A model generated the notes under the pieces. The model did not search any database. It was not told the origin of the DNA and saw only the letters and a list, made by a program, of their open reading frames with translations. The position numbers and the translations under genes were made by a program. This document shows positions 7,744-14,626 of a stretch of 18,840 bases of DNA, in pieces. Source of the stretch: an uncultured Chlamydiae bacterium. GTDB lineage: Bacteria; Chlamydiota; Chlamydiia; Chlamydiales; 2-12-FULL-49-11. The DNA is taken from the NCBI GenBank assembly GCA_937996705.1, contig CALKUQ010000003.1, positions 1-18,840 of the forward strand, written 5' to 3'. Each line of letters starts with the position of its first letter. The first letter of the stretch is position 1.

Positions 7744-8235
7744 ATGGATTTTAATTTTCCATCTTCTGAGATTTTTGTGCCATCTGCCCTCGAGTTGTGG
7801 GCCCCTCTTGAAGAGGGTCCTGCCCTAAATGAAAGAGAAATGAATTCGATATTGGGTGAAGATGCGGTTATTGAAAGTTTACACATTGCGATTCCATCAT
7901 TTTTGGTGAGCTCTGAAAATGAAGAGTTTGGGTATTCTCCTTGCTTTGAGTTGGATCGACACTTTTTAGTTGGAAAGTTAAAGCAATCCTCTTATATGAT
8001 CTTTTATGAGGAGAAAAAAACATCAAAGCAAATGTCCAAACATCTAAAAGAGAAATTTTTGGAGGACCAAAGCAATTACTATCTTTTTGACGCGTTTTTT
8101 GAACCTTTTTTTGGGGGGGTCTCTCCCAAGTATTATCTTTTTCAACGGGTGACATTTGAAACCATTCCAGATAGTATGATTCTATTTAAAGATGTGAAAG
8201 GAGACATAAAGCTTAACGAGTTATTTCTCAGCTAG
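7744..8235 (+). CDS. Hypothetical protein, 163 residues
   Basis: I do not recognise this protein. It is soluble-looking, with no signal peptide or membrane segment, acidic overall and rich in phenylalanine and tyrosine; the densest part is NYYLFDAFFEPFFGG (111-125). A lysine-rich stretch lies at about 91-104, and there is a single cysteine (C67). A start with AGGGA before the ATG, a TATAAT promoter and a terminator hairpin directly after it make a single-gene transcription unit convincing. Its neighbours, an exported hydrolase upstream (divergent) and the pentose phosphate operon downstream (convergent), give no functional hint. It could be a lineage-specific effector or chaperone-like protein, but nothing in the sequence shows that. 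Confidence 0.65.
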   Translation: MDFNFPSSEIFVPSALELWAPLEEGPALNEREMNSILGEDAVIESLHIAIPSFLVSSENEEFGYSPCFELDRHFLVGKLKQSSYMIFYEEKKTSKQMSKHLKEKFLEDQSNYYLFDAFFEPFFGGVSPKYYLFQRVTFETIPDSMILFKDVKGDIKLNELFLS

Positions 8236-8257
8236 AGTTCTTTTAAAACGCAAGTGC

Positions 8258-8280
8258 CTGAAAAAGGTCTCCTTTTTCAG
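8258..8280. terminator. Bidirectional terminator between convergent genes
   Basis: CTGAAAAAGG, loop TCT, CCTTTTTCAG: a perfect 10-base-pair stem with a three-base loop, centred in the 47-base gap between the 163-residue protein and the response regulator. The stem carries A and T runs on both arms, so it can serve both directions. Confidence 0.8.
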
Positions 8281-8282
8281 CT

Positions 8283-9128
8283 CTATTTTCCTCTACGATA
8301 CTTTTCTATCCAACGTCTCTCATATGCCGGGTCAGAAGATTTAAGTAAGGATTGAAAAATCTCTGAAAGACATTTGTAGATCTCTTCAATGGAAGGTGAG
8401 TTAAAATCTTTAGCCAGATAGCCATCAAATCCTAGAGTTTTCCACCTTGGCTCTCCACCAACTAAAGAGGTGAAACTTTTGTCTGCAGTGAGAAAAATGA
8501 CTACAATTTTTCTGTGCTCGCCATGAGCGCGAATGGTTTTAATCGCTTCTGAGCCGTGTCTTCCAGGCATTACGTTATCTAAAAATAAGACTTCAAGCTC
8601 ATGCCCATTTTTTTCCAGAAGGTCGTCGAGAAATCTCCCCCCATCAGTCGCTGTTAAAATTGGAGTAGAGATAATTTTGCCGATTTTTCGCACCGTCATA
8701 CGTAAAACAGCCGGTTCATCTTCAGCAACAGCTGCAGAGGTAATTTGTGGTAACATAAAGGTCTCTTCTAAAAGACGAGGGGTGCTTGTCGCTGTTTTGG
8801 GAGCAGGAGAGGGGGAGCCTCTCAGTTTATGGAGAATTCTTTCTGCGATATCGTGCGCATTTTTTGCGGCATCGATTAAGCTAGCAATGTTTCTAGGCGC
8901 CCCTTCAGGGCTTCCGGGTAAAAAACCTGATGAGGCTTCTACCAGTTTTGCTGCCTCTTTCATAAAATCTGAAGAGGTGGCTATCGGGGAAATTTCAATG
9001 GCTCTCATCGCAGCAAGTGTTGTTCTGTACATTTCTTGTACATTCGGCAAAGTATCGGGTTGGACTGCAGTTAGAAAATTCCCTGTAGCACCTTCTACAA
9101 CACTGAGAGCATTTGATACAGATTCCAT
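8283..9128 (-). CDS. Response regulator with unrecognised N-terminal region and C-terminal receiver domain
   Basis: A 281-residue protein. Residues 131 to about 262 form a CheY-like receiver: acidic pair E136/D137, phospho-acceptor D184 in LFLDNVMPG (181-189), T214 in FLTADKS, and K240 in GYLAKDF, so all residues needed for phosphorylation are present. Residues 1 to about 105 are mostly helical with Ala-rich stretches and match no output domain I know; a Pro/Thr-rich linker (105-118) joins the two. There is no DNA-binding or enzyme domain, and the receiver is at the C-terminus, the reverse of most regulators. It is the last gene of the minus-strand run, 42 bases after pgl, but has its own candidate promoter at 9137-9165 and no Shine-Dalgarno. 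No histidine kinase is in the window. The receiver call is strong; the role is unknown. Confidence 0.85.
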   Translation of the reverse strand: MESVSNALSVVEGATGNFLTAVQPDTLPNVQEMYRTTLAAMRAIEISPIATSSDFMKEAAKLVEASSGFLPGSPEGAPRNIASLIDAAKNAHDIAERILHKLRGSPSPAPKTATSTPRLLEETFMLPQITSAAVAEDEPAVLRMTVRKIGKIISTPILTATDGGRFLDDLLEKNGHELEVLFLDNVMPGRHGSEAIKTIRAHGEHRKIVVIFLTADKSFTSLVGGEPRWKTLGFDGYLAKDFNSPSIEEIYKCLSEIFQSLLKSSDPAYERRWIEKYRRGK

Positions 9129-9136
9129 GCTTAAAT

Positions 9137-9165
9137 ATTATCTGCAATCTTTAAGATTAAGTAAA
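9137..9165 (-). promoter_or_regulatory. Candidate internal promoter for the response regulator, with palindrome in the spacer
   Basis: On the minus strand TTTACT (9160-9165; four of six), a 17-base spacer, and GATAAT (9137-9142; five of six). Only eight bases separate the -10 from the ATG at 9128, so a transcript from here would be nearly leaderless, which fits the lack of a Shine-Dalgarno. The spacer contains the perfect inverted repeat AATCTT-A-AAGATT (9146-9158), placed as an operator would be. Confidence 0.45.
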
Positions 9166-9170
9166 GGGTT

Positions 9171-9902
9171 TTAGGTTGATTTCAGAAAATTTCCAGCAGA
9201 CTCATCTAATATCCAAAGAGCTGGATGGAGAATGCTCCCCACTTTGCTTGCAGGGAGATTATTGCTTCGGAGAACTTCTTTAAGGATAGCTTCCTTATTT
9301 TTGCCCAGGGCGTAAAATACTATATTGTGAGCGGAATTTATTAGAGGGTAGGTGAAAGTCATTCGCCAGCAATTTTTTTGAGGGACAAAATTTGCTACAA
9401 CAATTTTGTCATTAACACTTAGAGCTTCTGTATTTGGGAATAGAGAGGCAGTATGTCCGTCTTCACCTACGCCTAGCATAATAAGGTCGAAATGTCTTTC
9501 CTGGAGGGTGTTTTTAATAGCAGATTGATAATCAGATGCGTGAGCTGTTATATCCCCTTCCCCTTTCATGCGAAATATGTGAGAGGGGGGGATGGGTAAA
9601 TCTTTAAAGCCAGCATCCATAGCCATTTTATAGTTGCTTTCAGGATGATCTGCAGGAACTGCGCGCTCATCGCTCCAAAAGAGAAAAACTTTTTTCCAGT
9701 CTATAAGATTGGTATACTCACCTTTTAGTTTTTCAAAAATCAGTTTTGGTGTTGAGCCACCCGAAAGAGCAACAAAAAAATTTCCATGGAAACGGATTGC
9801 TTCGTTTGCACATTTTGCAAAATGCTCTGCTGCGTAGGCCACAGTCTCTTTTTCGGTTCCTAAAAGGGCAGCTTTTCTCCTCTCATCGATTGTGATTAAC
9901 AA
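9171..9902 (-). CDS. pgl: 6-phosphogluconolactonase
   Basis: A 243-residue cytosolic enzyme hydrolysing 6-phosphoglucono-delta-lactone to 6-phosphogluconate, the second step of the oxidative pentose phosphate pathway. Motifs of the DevB/SOL family are complete: SGGSTPK (47-53), SDERAVP (77-83) followed by the HPESNY phosphate-binding stretch (86-91), and GVGEDGHTASLFP (144-156) with the catalytic histidine H150. Length is normal for the family. The start is a TTG at 9902, supported by GGAG five bases upstream; no in-frame ATG occurs before the conserved core. It overlaps the end of opcA by seven bases, so translation is probably coupled. In Chlamydia the gene is called devB and also follows zwf. 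Confidence 0.94.
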   Translation of the reverse strand: MLITIDERRKAALLGTEKETVAYAAEHFAKCANEAIRFHGNFFVALSGGSTPKLIFEKLKGEYTNLIDWKKVFLFWSDERAVPADHPESNYKMAMDAGFKDLPIPPSHIFRMKGEGDITAHASDYQSAIKNTLQERHFDLIMLGVGEDGHTASLFPNTEALSVNDKIVVANFVPQKNCWRMTFTYPLINSAHNIVFYALGKNKEAILKEVLRSNNLPASKVGSILHPALWILDESAGNFLKST

Positions 9903-10987
9903 ATCGTCTCCGAGTTATAAAGCGAGATCAGTTTTAAAATATCAATAAAATTTCCTCGCGTTCCTTGGCTGTAAATTTCGTGAATCATAGATTTTCCAGC
10001 AGTCTCTTTATCGAGAAGGTAATAAACGGGCATCTCACACCTAGATGAAGTAGAGTGTTGAATTTTAACTTGGAGGGGGTTTTGCCTATTTTTTTCCAAT
10101 AAGAGATGCTCGTTATGAATGGAAAAGGATTCAAATTTAAGAATTCTTCCAGGCAATACCTGATCGTTTTTTGCTGCAAGAATAGAGATCGTAACGGGTC
10201 CATGCTCCGATTTATATTTAAAGGAAATCTCATCTTTTGAACCCAGAGAGCTCTCGTAGCTCCAGCCTAGTTTTATTGCAATCCATGCACCAAAATAGGT
10301 TGCTTGAATCTTTGTGTGGCAATATTGCTCAGTTGCAACCATATTATAGGTGATTCGAATGTCTTTGGACTCTCTAAGACTTTTTAACTTTTCCGGGTCA
10401 TTGAATGTTTGAACAAAAAGACCTCTCCAGGGGGCGAGTCTAGCCCAATTTAAGTCTCCAATATCGCATTCCACTTTTTCATGAAGCTCTAGTAATGTTT
10501 TTGCAAAAGCTGTCATCGATTCTGCCGTTTCAGAGTCAAAGACAACCCTGGTTGCTAAATCTTTTAATTCTATAGCAATAGGATCTCTCTTGCTTGGATC
10601 GTCTGCCCATAAAAAGTATGTAGGAAGGTCTTCTTGAATATGACGAATGACAAGAGAGGGGATGATGTTTCTGGAAGCGCCACTCACTTCGAAATTTGTC
10701 ATATCACAAAATAGGGAATTGGTATTGTTTTCTGGCTGAAGATCAGAGACAAATGTTCTCAAATACGATTCTGTACCATTTTCAGCCTCAGTAATATTAA
10801 TGATTCTACAAGGGAACTTCCGAATAACCTGCTGCGCGATTTTTTCGAAGTAAATTTTCCTTACGTTATCTTTTGTGTATATGACTAAATTAAATAGGGA
10901 GGCCTTTACCGCGCTGGTTCCCTGATATTTTTTCCAAAGCGCCTCTCTTGCTTTTTCAATCTCTTTAGGTTGGATATAGTCTGTCAT
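9896..10987 (-). CDS. opcA: Glucose-6-phosphate dehydrogenase assembly protein OpcA-like
   Basis: A 363-residue protein matching the OpcA family, known from cyanobacteria and actinobacteria as an activator or assembly factor for glucose-6-phosphate dehydrogenase. Recognisable segments are NLVIYTKD near the start (33-40), the IPSLVIRHIQEDLPTYFLWADDP region (109-131), and DLNWARLAPWR (178-188). The ATG at 10987 is preferred over one 12 bases upstream. It overlaps the zwf stop as ATGA and has GGAAG seven bases ahead, whereas the upstream ATG has its purine tract too close. It is wedged between zwf and pgl with overlaps on both sides, so the three are co-translated, and this context supports a role in G6PDH function. 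It has no enzymatic motif and no export signal. Whether it tunes activity by redox, as proposed in cyanobacteria, is not shown here. Confidence 0.85.
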   Translation of the reverse strand: MTDYIQPKEIEKAREALWKKYQGTSAVKASLFNLVIYTKDNVRKIYFEKIAQQVIRKFPCRIINITEAENGTESYLRTFVSDLQPENNTNSLFCDMTNFEVSGASRNIIPSLVIRHIQEDLPTYFLWADDPSKRDPIAIELKDLATRVVFDSETAESMTAFAKTLLELHEKVECDIGDLNWARLAPWRGLFVQTFNDPEKLKSLRESKDIRITYNMVATEQYCHTKIQATYFGAWIAIKLGWSYESSLGSKDEISFKYKSEHGPVTISILAAKNDQVLPGRILKFESFSIHNEHLLLEKNRQNPLQVKIQHSTSSRCEMPVYYLLDKETAGKSMIHEIYSQGTRGNFIDILKLISLYNSETIC

Positions 10988-12513
10988 ATCAGCTTCCATT
11001 TCCTATGTTCTTGTGTAAGAAGAAGATTAGCGGTTTTTGGGCCGTAAGAGCCTGCTGGATAGAGATCTTCCTCTTTAAGGGGATGTTCCTTCCAATAGTT
11101 CAATACCGGCGTTAAAACTCGCCAAGAGTTAATGGATTCGTCAACCCTTGCAAATAGAGTGCTGTCACCAAGAATGACATCATGAATTAATCTTTCATAA
11201 GCCTCGGGCAGTTCGGTTCCAAAATAGTTTGCGTACTGAAAATTCATATTTACAGGTTGCACAATTAAAGCGGAGCCAGGAATTTTCGTATTAAATTTGA
11301 TGGAAATTCCGTCATTTGGCTGAATGCTAAAAATTACTTGGTTAGGAATGTTATGGTGGTCATTTTTGTGAAATAAAATGCTTGGAGCCTTTTTAAAAGT
11401 AACAACAATTTGAGTAGATCTTTTGGGCATTCGTTTTCCAGCTCTTACATAAATAGGAACACCTGCCCAGCGCCAATTATCAATTTGAAGCTTTAGTGCT
11501 GCAAATGTTTCAACGTTGGATGTGTGAGAGACATTCATCTCTTCTCGATAACCAGGAACAGAATCACCATCGATATATCCAGTCTTATATTGACCTCTAA
11601 CTGCGTAAGAATCAATCTGAGAGACGTCCACAGTTTTAAGAGATTGTAATACTTTGACTTTTTCATTTCTTACGTCGTCAGGCTTTAGACTGATCGGGGG
11701 TTCCATGGCAACTAAGGAGAGTAGTTGCATTAGGTGATTTTGGATGACATCTCTTGTTAACCCTTGGCTCTCATAAAAAGCTCCTCTCCCTTCAATTCCG
11801 ATGTTTTCTGCTACAGTGATTTGAATATTATCAACATAGCGATTATTCCAAAGGCCTTCGAAAATAGAATTGCTAAAACGGAAGACTAAAAGATTTTGGA
11901 CTGTCTCTTTTCCTAGATAGTGATCAATTCGATAAATCTGACTCTCATCTAAATAGAGACAAAGGTTTTTTTGGAGAGCGATAGCCGAGGGCTCATCGTG
12001 TCCAAAAGGCTTTTCAATAATTACCCTTGAAAAGGAATCCTTTTTTTGTGGGTCGTAGATAAAATTATTCTTTTTTAAATGTTCAATAATGGGAAGGAAG
12101 TAGGTGGGTTGAACAGAGAGGTAAAAAACACGATTTCCTCTTGTGCCATAGGTTTTATCTAAATTCTGTAGAAAGAAATTGAGGTTAGGGTAAGCTGCGT
12201 CATCTTCGAACTCGAGTTGGTAGTAAAAGAGCTTTTCTGTAAAAACCAAGAGCTCAGACTCTTCTGGAGAATTTCGAGAAAATTTCTTGATGTGCTGTGC
12301 AAGTTCTTCCCTAAAAGTTTCTACCGTTTTAGGTCTACGTGCGACTCCTACACAAATAAAATTTGTGGGTAGGTTGCTCTCTCTCATTAAGTTAAAAAGT
12401 GCCGGGATAAGTTTTCTCCCCGTTAAATCGCCGGATGCACCAAAAATTACAAGAATGCACGATTCTGGGGGTCTTCCGTATTCAGGTTCATGAAAAGGAT
12501 TTTCAAATTCCAT
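10984..12513 (-). CDS. zwf: Glucose-6-phosphate 1-dehydrogenase
   Basis: A 509-residue enzyme oxidising glucose 6-phosphate to 6-phosphogluconolactone with NADP+, the entry to the oxidative pentose phosphate pathway and a main NADPH source. The N-terminal Rossmann motif GASGDLTGRK (25-34) binds the coenzyme. EKPFGHD (167-173) and the active-site signature RIDHYLGKE (195-203), with the catalytic histidine in IDHY and the substrate lysine K202, are intact. Length is normal. AGGAG lies seven bases before the ATG. It follows yqgF after 23 bases and overlaps opcA by four bases, so it sits in the middle of the operon. No deviation or damage is seen. Confidence 0.97.
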   Translation of the reverse strand: MEFENPFHEPEYGRPPESCILVIFGASGDLTGRKLIPALFNLMRESNLPTNFICVGVARRPKTVETFREELAQHIKKFSRNSPEESELLVFTEKLFYYQLEFEDDAAYPNLNFFLQNLDKTYGTRGNRVFYLSVQPTYFLPIIEHLKKNNFIYDPQKKDSFSRVIIEKPFGHDEPSAIALQKNLCLYLDESQIYRIDHYLGKETVQNLLVFRFSNSIFEGLWNNRYVDNIQITVAENIGIEGRGAFYESQGLTRDVIQNHLMQLLSLVAMEPPISLKPDDVRNEKVKVLQSLKTVDVSQIDSYAVRGQYKTGYIDGDSVPGYREEMNVSHTSNVETFAALKLQIDNWRWAGVPIYVRAGKRMPKRSTQIVVTFKKAPSILFHKNDHHNIPNQVIFSIQPNDGISIKFNTKIPGSALIVQPVNMNFQYANYFGTELPEAYERLIHDVILGDSTLFARVDESINSWRVLTPVLNYWKEHPLKEEDLYPAGSYGPKTANLLLTQEHRKWKLI

Positions 12514-12536
12514 TATCTGTCTCCTGCATACAATAT

Positions 12537-12959
12537 TTACTTACTTAGAGAAATCAGTGCAAGATAAGTTTCTAAAATTAGAGTTGCAGAAAGCGTGTCG
12601 ACATGATCCTTTCTGTTTTTTCTTGTCATATCGCATTCACGCAGAATGTTTTCTGCATTTTTTGATGTAAGCCTTTCGTCGACAAATACCACAGGGATTT
12701 TAGTTTCTGATTCTAGAAATGTGGCAAATTTTCTTGCCTCGTGAGACATGTCACTTTCGTGGCCTGAAAGGTGCAAAGGGAGGCCAAGAACAAATTTCTC
12801 AATCTGCTTATAATCCTTAAGTAGTTTATTTAGTAGAAGAAGTGTTTTTTTATTATCTTTTTGCCTTTCAATTTTACCTAGAGGCATAGCCATAAAGAGG
12901 GAGTTTGAAATAGCAACCCCTATGCGCTTTAAACCAAAATCAATTGCTACTATCCGCAT
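12537..12959 (-). CDS. yqgF: YqgF/RuvX-type RuvC-fold nuclease
   Basis: A 140-residue member of the YqgF family (RuvX), a small RNase H-like fold protein. In E. coli it acts in 16S rRNA 5'-end maturation and it is also annotated as a putative Holliday junction resolvase. D6 in VAIDFGLKRIG (4-14), VLGLPLHLSG (57-66), VDERLTS (93-99) with E95, and the late aspartate D121 in HVDTLSATLIL make up the expected acidic active site. The ATG at 12959 starts at the conserved MRIVAIDFG and overlaps the pyrG stop by 20 bases; a TTG 18 bases further upstream is possible but adds only a Gln-rich tail. No strong Shine-Dalgarno is present, so coupling to pyrG translation is likely. The order pyrG-yqgF-zwf matches Chlamydia. 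Confidence 0.92.
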   Translation of the reverse strand: MRIVAIDFGLKRIGVAISNSLFMAMPLGKIERQKDNKKTLLLLNKLLKDYKQIEKFVLGLPLHLSGHESDMSHEARKFATFLESETKIPVVFVDERLTSKNAENILRECDMTRKNRKDHVDTLSATLILETYLALISLSK

Positions 12960-14559
12960 ATTTGATTGCTGCTGCAATAAAGCCTTTAAAAAGAGGGTGA
13001 GGATCTATAGGTTTAGATTTAAATTCAGGATGAAATTGGACGCCGACCATCCAAGGATGACCTTTTACTTCCATGATTTCCGAGAGATTTCCCTCTTTCC
13101 AGGAGCCTACTATTTTTAGTCCTTGAGCTTCGCAGGCCTCTTTGTATTTATTGTTGAATTCATACCTGTGTCTGTGTCTTTCAGAGATTTCCTCTTTTTT
13201 ATAACACTGGTAGGCGGTTGATTCTTTGTCTACTTTGCAAGGGTATGCCCCTAGTCTCATGCTTCCGCCGAGGTCTGAGGTGTGGATTTGCTCTGAAAGA
13301 AGGGAGATGATGTTATCTGGTGTCTCTAAATCGACTTCGGTAGAGTGGGCATTTTTTAGGTGTAAGACATCCCGGGCGAATTCAACGACCATAATTTGCA
13401 TTCCGAGGCAAATTCCGAAATAGGGGATATTATTTTCCCTTGCAACTTTTGCTGCTAGGAGCTTTCCTGACCAACCTCTTGACCCAAAGCCACCGGGAAC
13501 TAAAATTCCGCTACAGCCTTCAATTTGCTTTTTAAGGTCGGCCTCGTCTTCAATTTTGTCTGAATCGATGCATCTAATTTCCACTTTACAACCATTTCCA
13601 ATGCCTCCGTGCTTAAGAGCCTCAAAAACAGACTTATAAGCGTCTTGGTGTTGAAGGTATTTTCCAACAACTGCGATTTGGACCTGTTTATTTGTATGAA
13701 TTAGGGTCTGAATCATGGTTTCCCATGAACTTAAATCCGCGTTGTTTTGGGAAAGTCCTAACAGCTTTGAAATAGAATTCTCAATCCCTGCCTGCTGTAG
13801 CAGCAAAGGAACTTCATAAATTGTATTTTTAACATCAATAAGTTCAATAACAGCGTGGAGGGGGACGTTGCAAAATAGGCTAATTTTAGCCTTAATATCT
13901 TCATCTAGAGGATCCTTGCAGCGGCAAAGAATCATATCGGGAAAGATGCCACTTTGCTGGAGCTTTTGGACAGAGTGTTGGGTCGGCTTAGTTTTTACCT
14001 CGTGGGCATGTTCAATATAGGGGACATAGGTTAGATGGATGTTAATGGAATCGCCGTGATTTTCATGTCTAAATTGACGGATTGCTTCAAGAAATGGTTG
14101 GGATTCAATATCACCTACCGTTCCTCCAATTTCAACGATTGTGACATCGATACCCTCTTCCTGTTTAGAGCAATCTACAATTCTCTTTCGAATTTCATCG
14201 GTAATATGGGGGATGACTTGAACTGTCTTTCCTAAATAGTCCCCCTTTCTCTCTTTTCTAAGAACTTCGTAATAAATCTGACCTGAAGTAGCATTTGAGG
14301 TTTTTGACAAAGGAGAATTTGAAAATCTGTGGTAGTGGCCTAAATCAAGGTCTGTTTCAGCGCCATCATCAGTTACATAGACCTCTCCGTGCTGAAAAGG
14401 GTTCATGGTTCCTGGATCAACATTAAGGTAGGGGTCGAGCTTCATCAATGCAACTTTTAAGCCCTTCGCCTCTAAAAGAAAAGCGATAGAGGCGGAGGCG
14501 ATCCCTTTCCCTAGTGAGGAAAGTACTCCCCCAGTAATAAAGATAAATTTTTTGCTCAT
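12940..14559 (-). CDS. pyrG: CTP synthase
   Basis: A 539-residue enzyme that aminates UTP to CTP using glutamine and ATP. The N-terminal synthetase domain starts with the P-loop-like GGVLSSLGKG (10-19) and continues through LDPYLNVDPGTMNPFQHGEV (41-60). The C-terminal class I glutamine amidotransferase domain has its nucleophile C384 in PYFGICLGMQ and the H510/E512 pair in FHPEF. It appears complete and active. The ATG at 14559 begins right at the conserved MSKKFIFITGG; another ATG 18 bases upstream (14577) overlaps a 14-base palindrome and would add six residues. Neither start has a clear Shine-Dalgarno. It is the first gene of the minus-strand operon and is divergent from the phosphofructokinase gene. 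CTP supply matters to chlamydiae, which are known to combine synthesis with nucleotide uptake. Confidence 0.97.
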   Translation of the reverse strand: MSKKFIFITGGVLSSLGKGIASASIAFLLEAKGLKVALMKLDPYLNVDPGTMNPFQHGEVYVTDDGAETDLDLGHYHRFSNSPLSKTSNATSGQIYYEVLRKERKGDYLGKTVQVIPHITDEIRKRIVDCSKQEEGIDVTIVEIGGTVGDIESQPFLEAIRQFRHENHGDSINIHLTYVPYIEHAHEVKTKPTQHSVQKLQQSGIFPDMILCRCKDPLDEDIKAKISLFCNVPLHAVIELIDVKNTIYEVPLLLQQAGIENSISKLLGLSQNNADLSSWETMIQTLIHTNKQVQIAVVGKYLQHQDAYKSVFEALKHGGIGNGCKVEIRCIDSDKIEDEADLKKQIEGCSGILVPGGFGSRGWSGKLLAAKVARENNIPYFGICLGMQIMVVEFARDVLHLKNAHSTEVDLETPDNIISLLSEQIHTSDLGGSMRLGAYPCKVDKESTAYQCYKKEEISERHRHRYEFNNKYKEACEAQGLKIVGSWKEGNLSEIMEVKGHPWMVGVQFHPEFKSKPIDPHPLFKGFIAAAIKYADSSN

Positions 14560-14565
14560 GTTGGT

Positions 14566-14579
14566 AAATGATATCATTT
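14566..14579. promoter_or_regulatory. Perfect 14-base palindrome in the pyrG/pfp divergent region
   Basis: AAATGATATCATTT is a perfect palindrome seven bases upstream of the pyrG ATG and 47 bases upstream of the phosphofructokinase gene. It lies in the only shared control region of the two units and could bind a dimeric regulator. I find no convincing -35/-10 pair for either gene here, so the site's role is open. Confidence 0.35.
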
Positions 14580-14626
14580 TTCAAAAAAGTAGGGAAGATT
14601 AAAAGTAAAAATGTTAACTTAGGGTC

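Noticed and set aside
8814..8829. HKLRGS (residues 100-105 of the response regulator) resembling the H-x-L-K-G-S of histidine phosphotransfer domains
   Set aside because: In true Hpt domains the motif is followed by further helices; here a Pro/Thr-rich linker follows at once, so the similarity is probably chance.
8533..9174. Plus-strand open frame of 213 codons opposite the response regulator
   Set aside because: Its content is explained as the shadow of the minus-strand receiver protein, which has intact phosphorylation residues.
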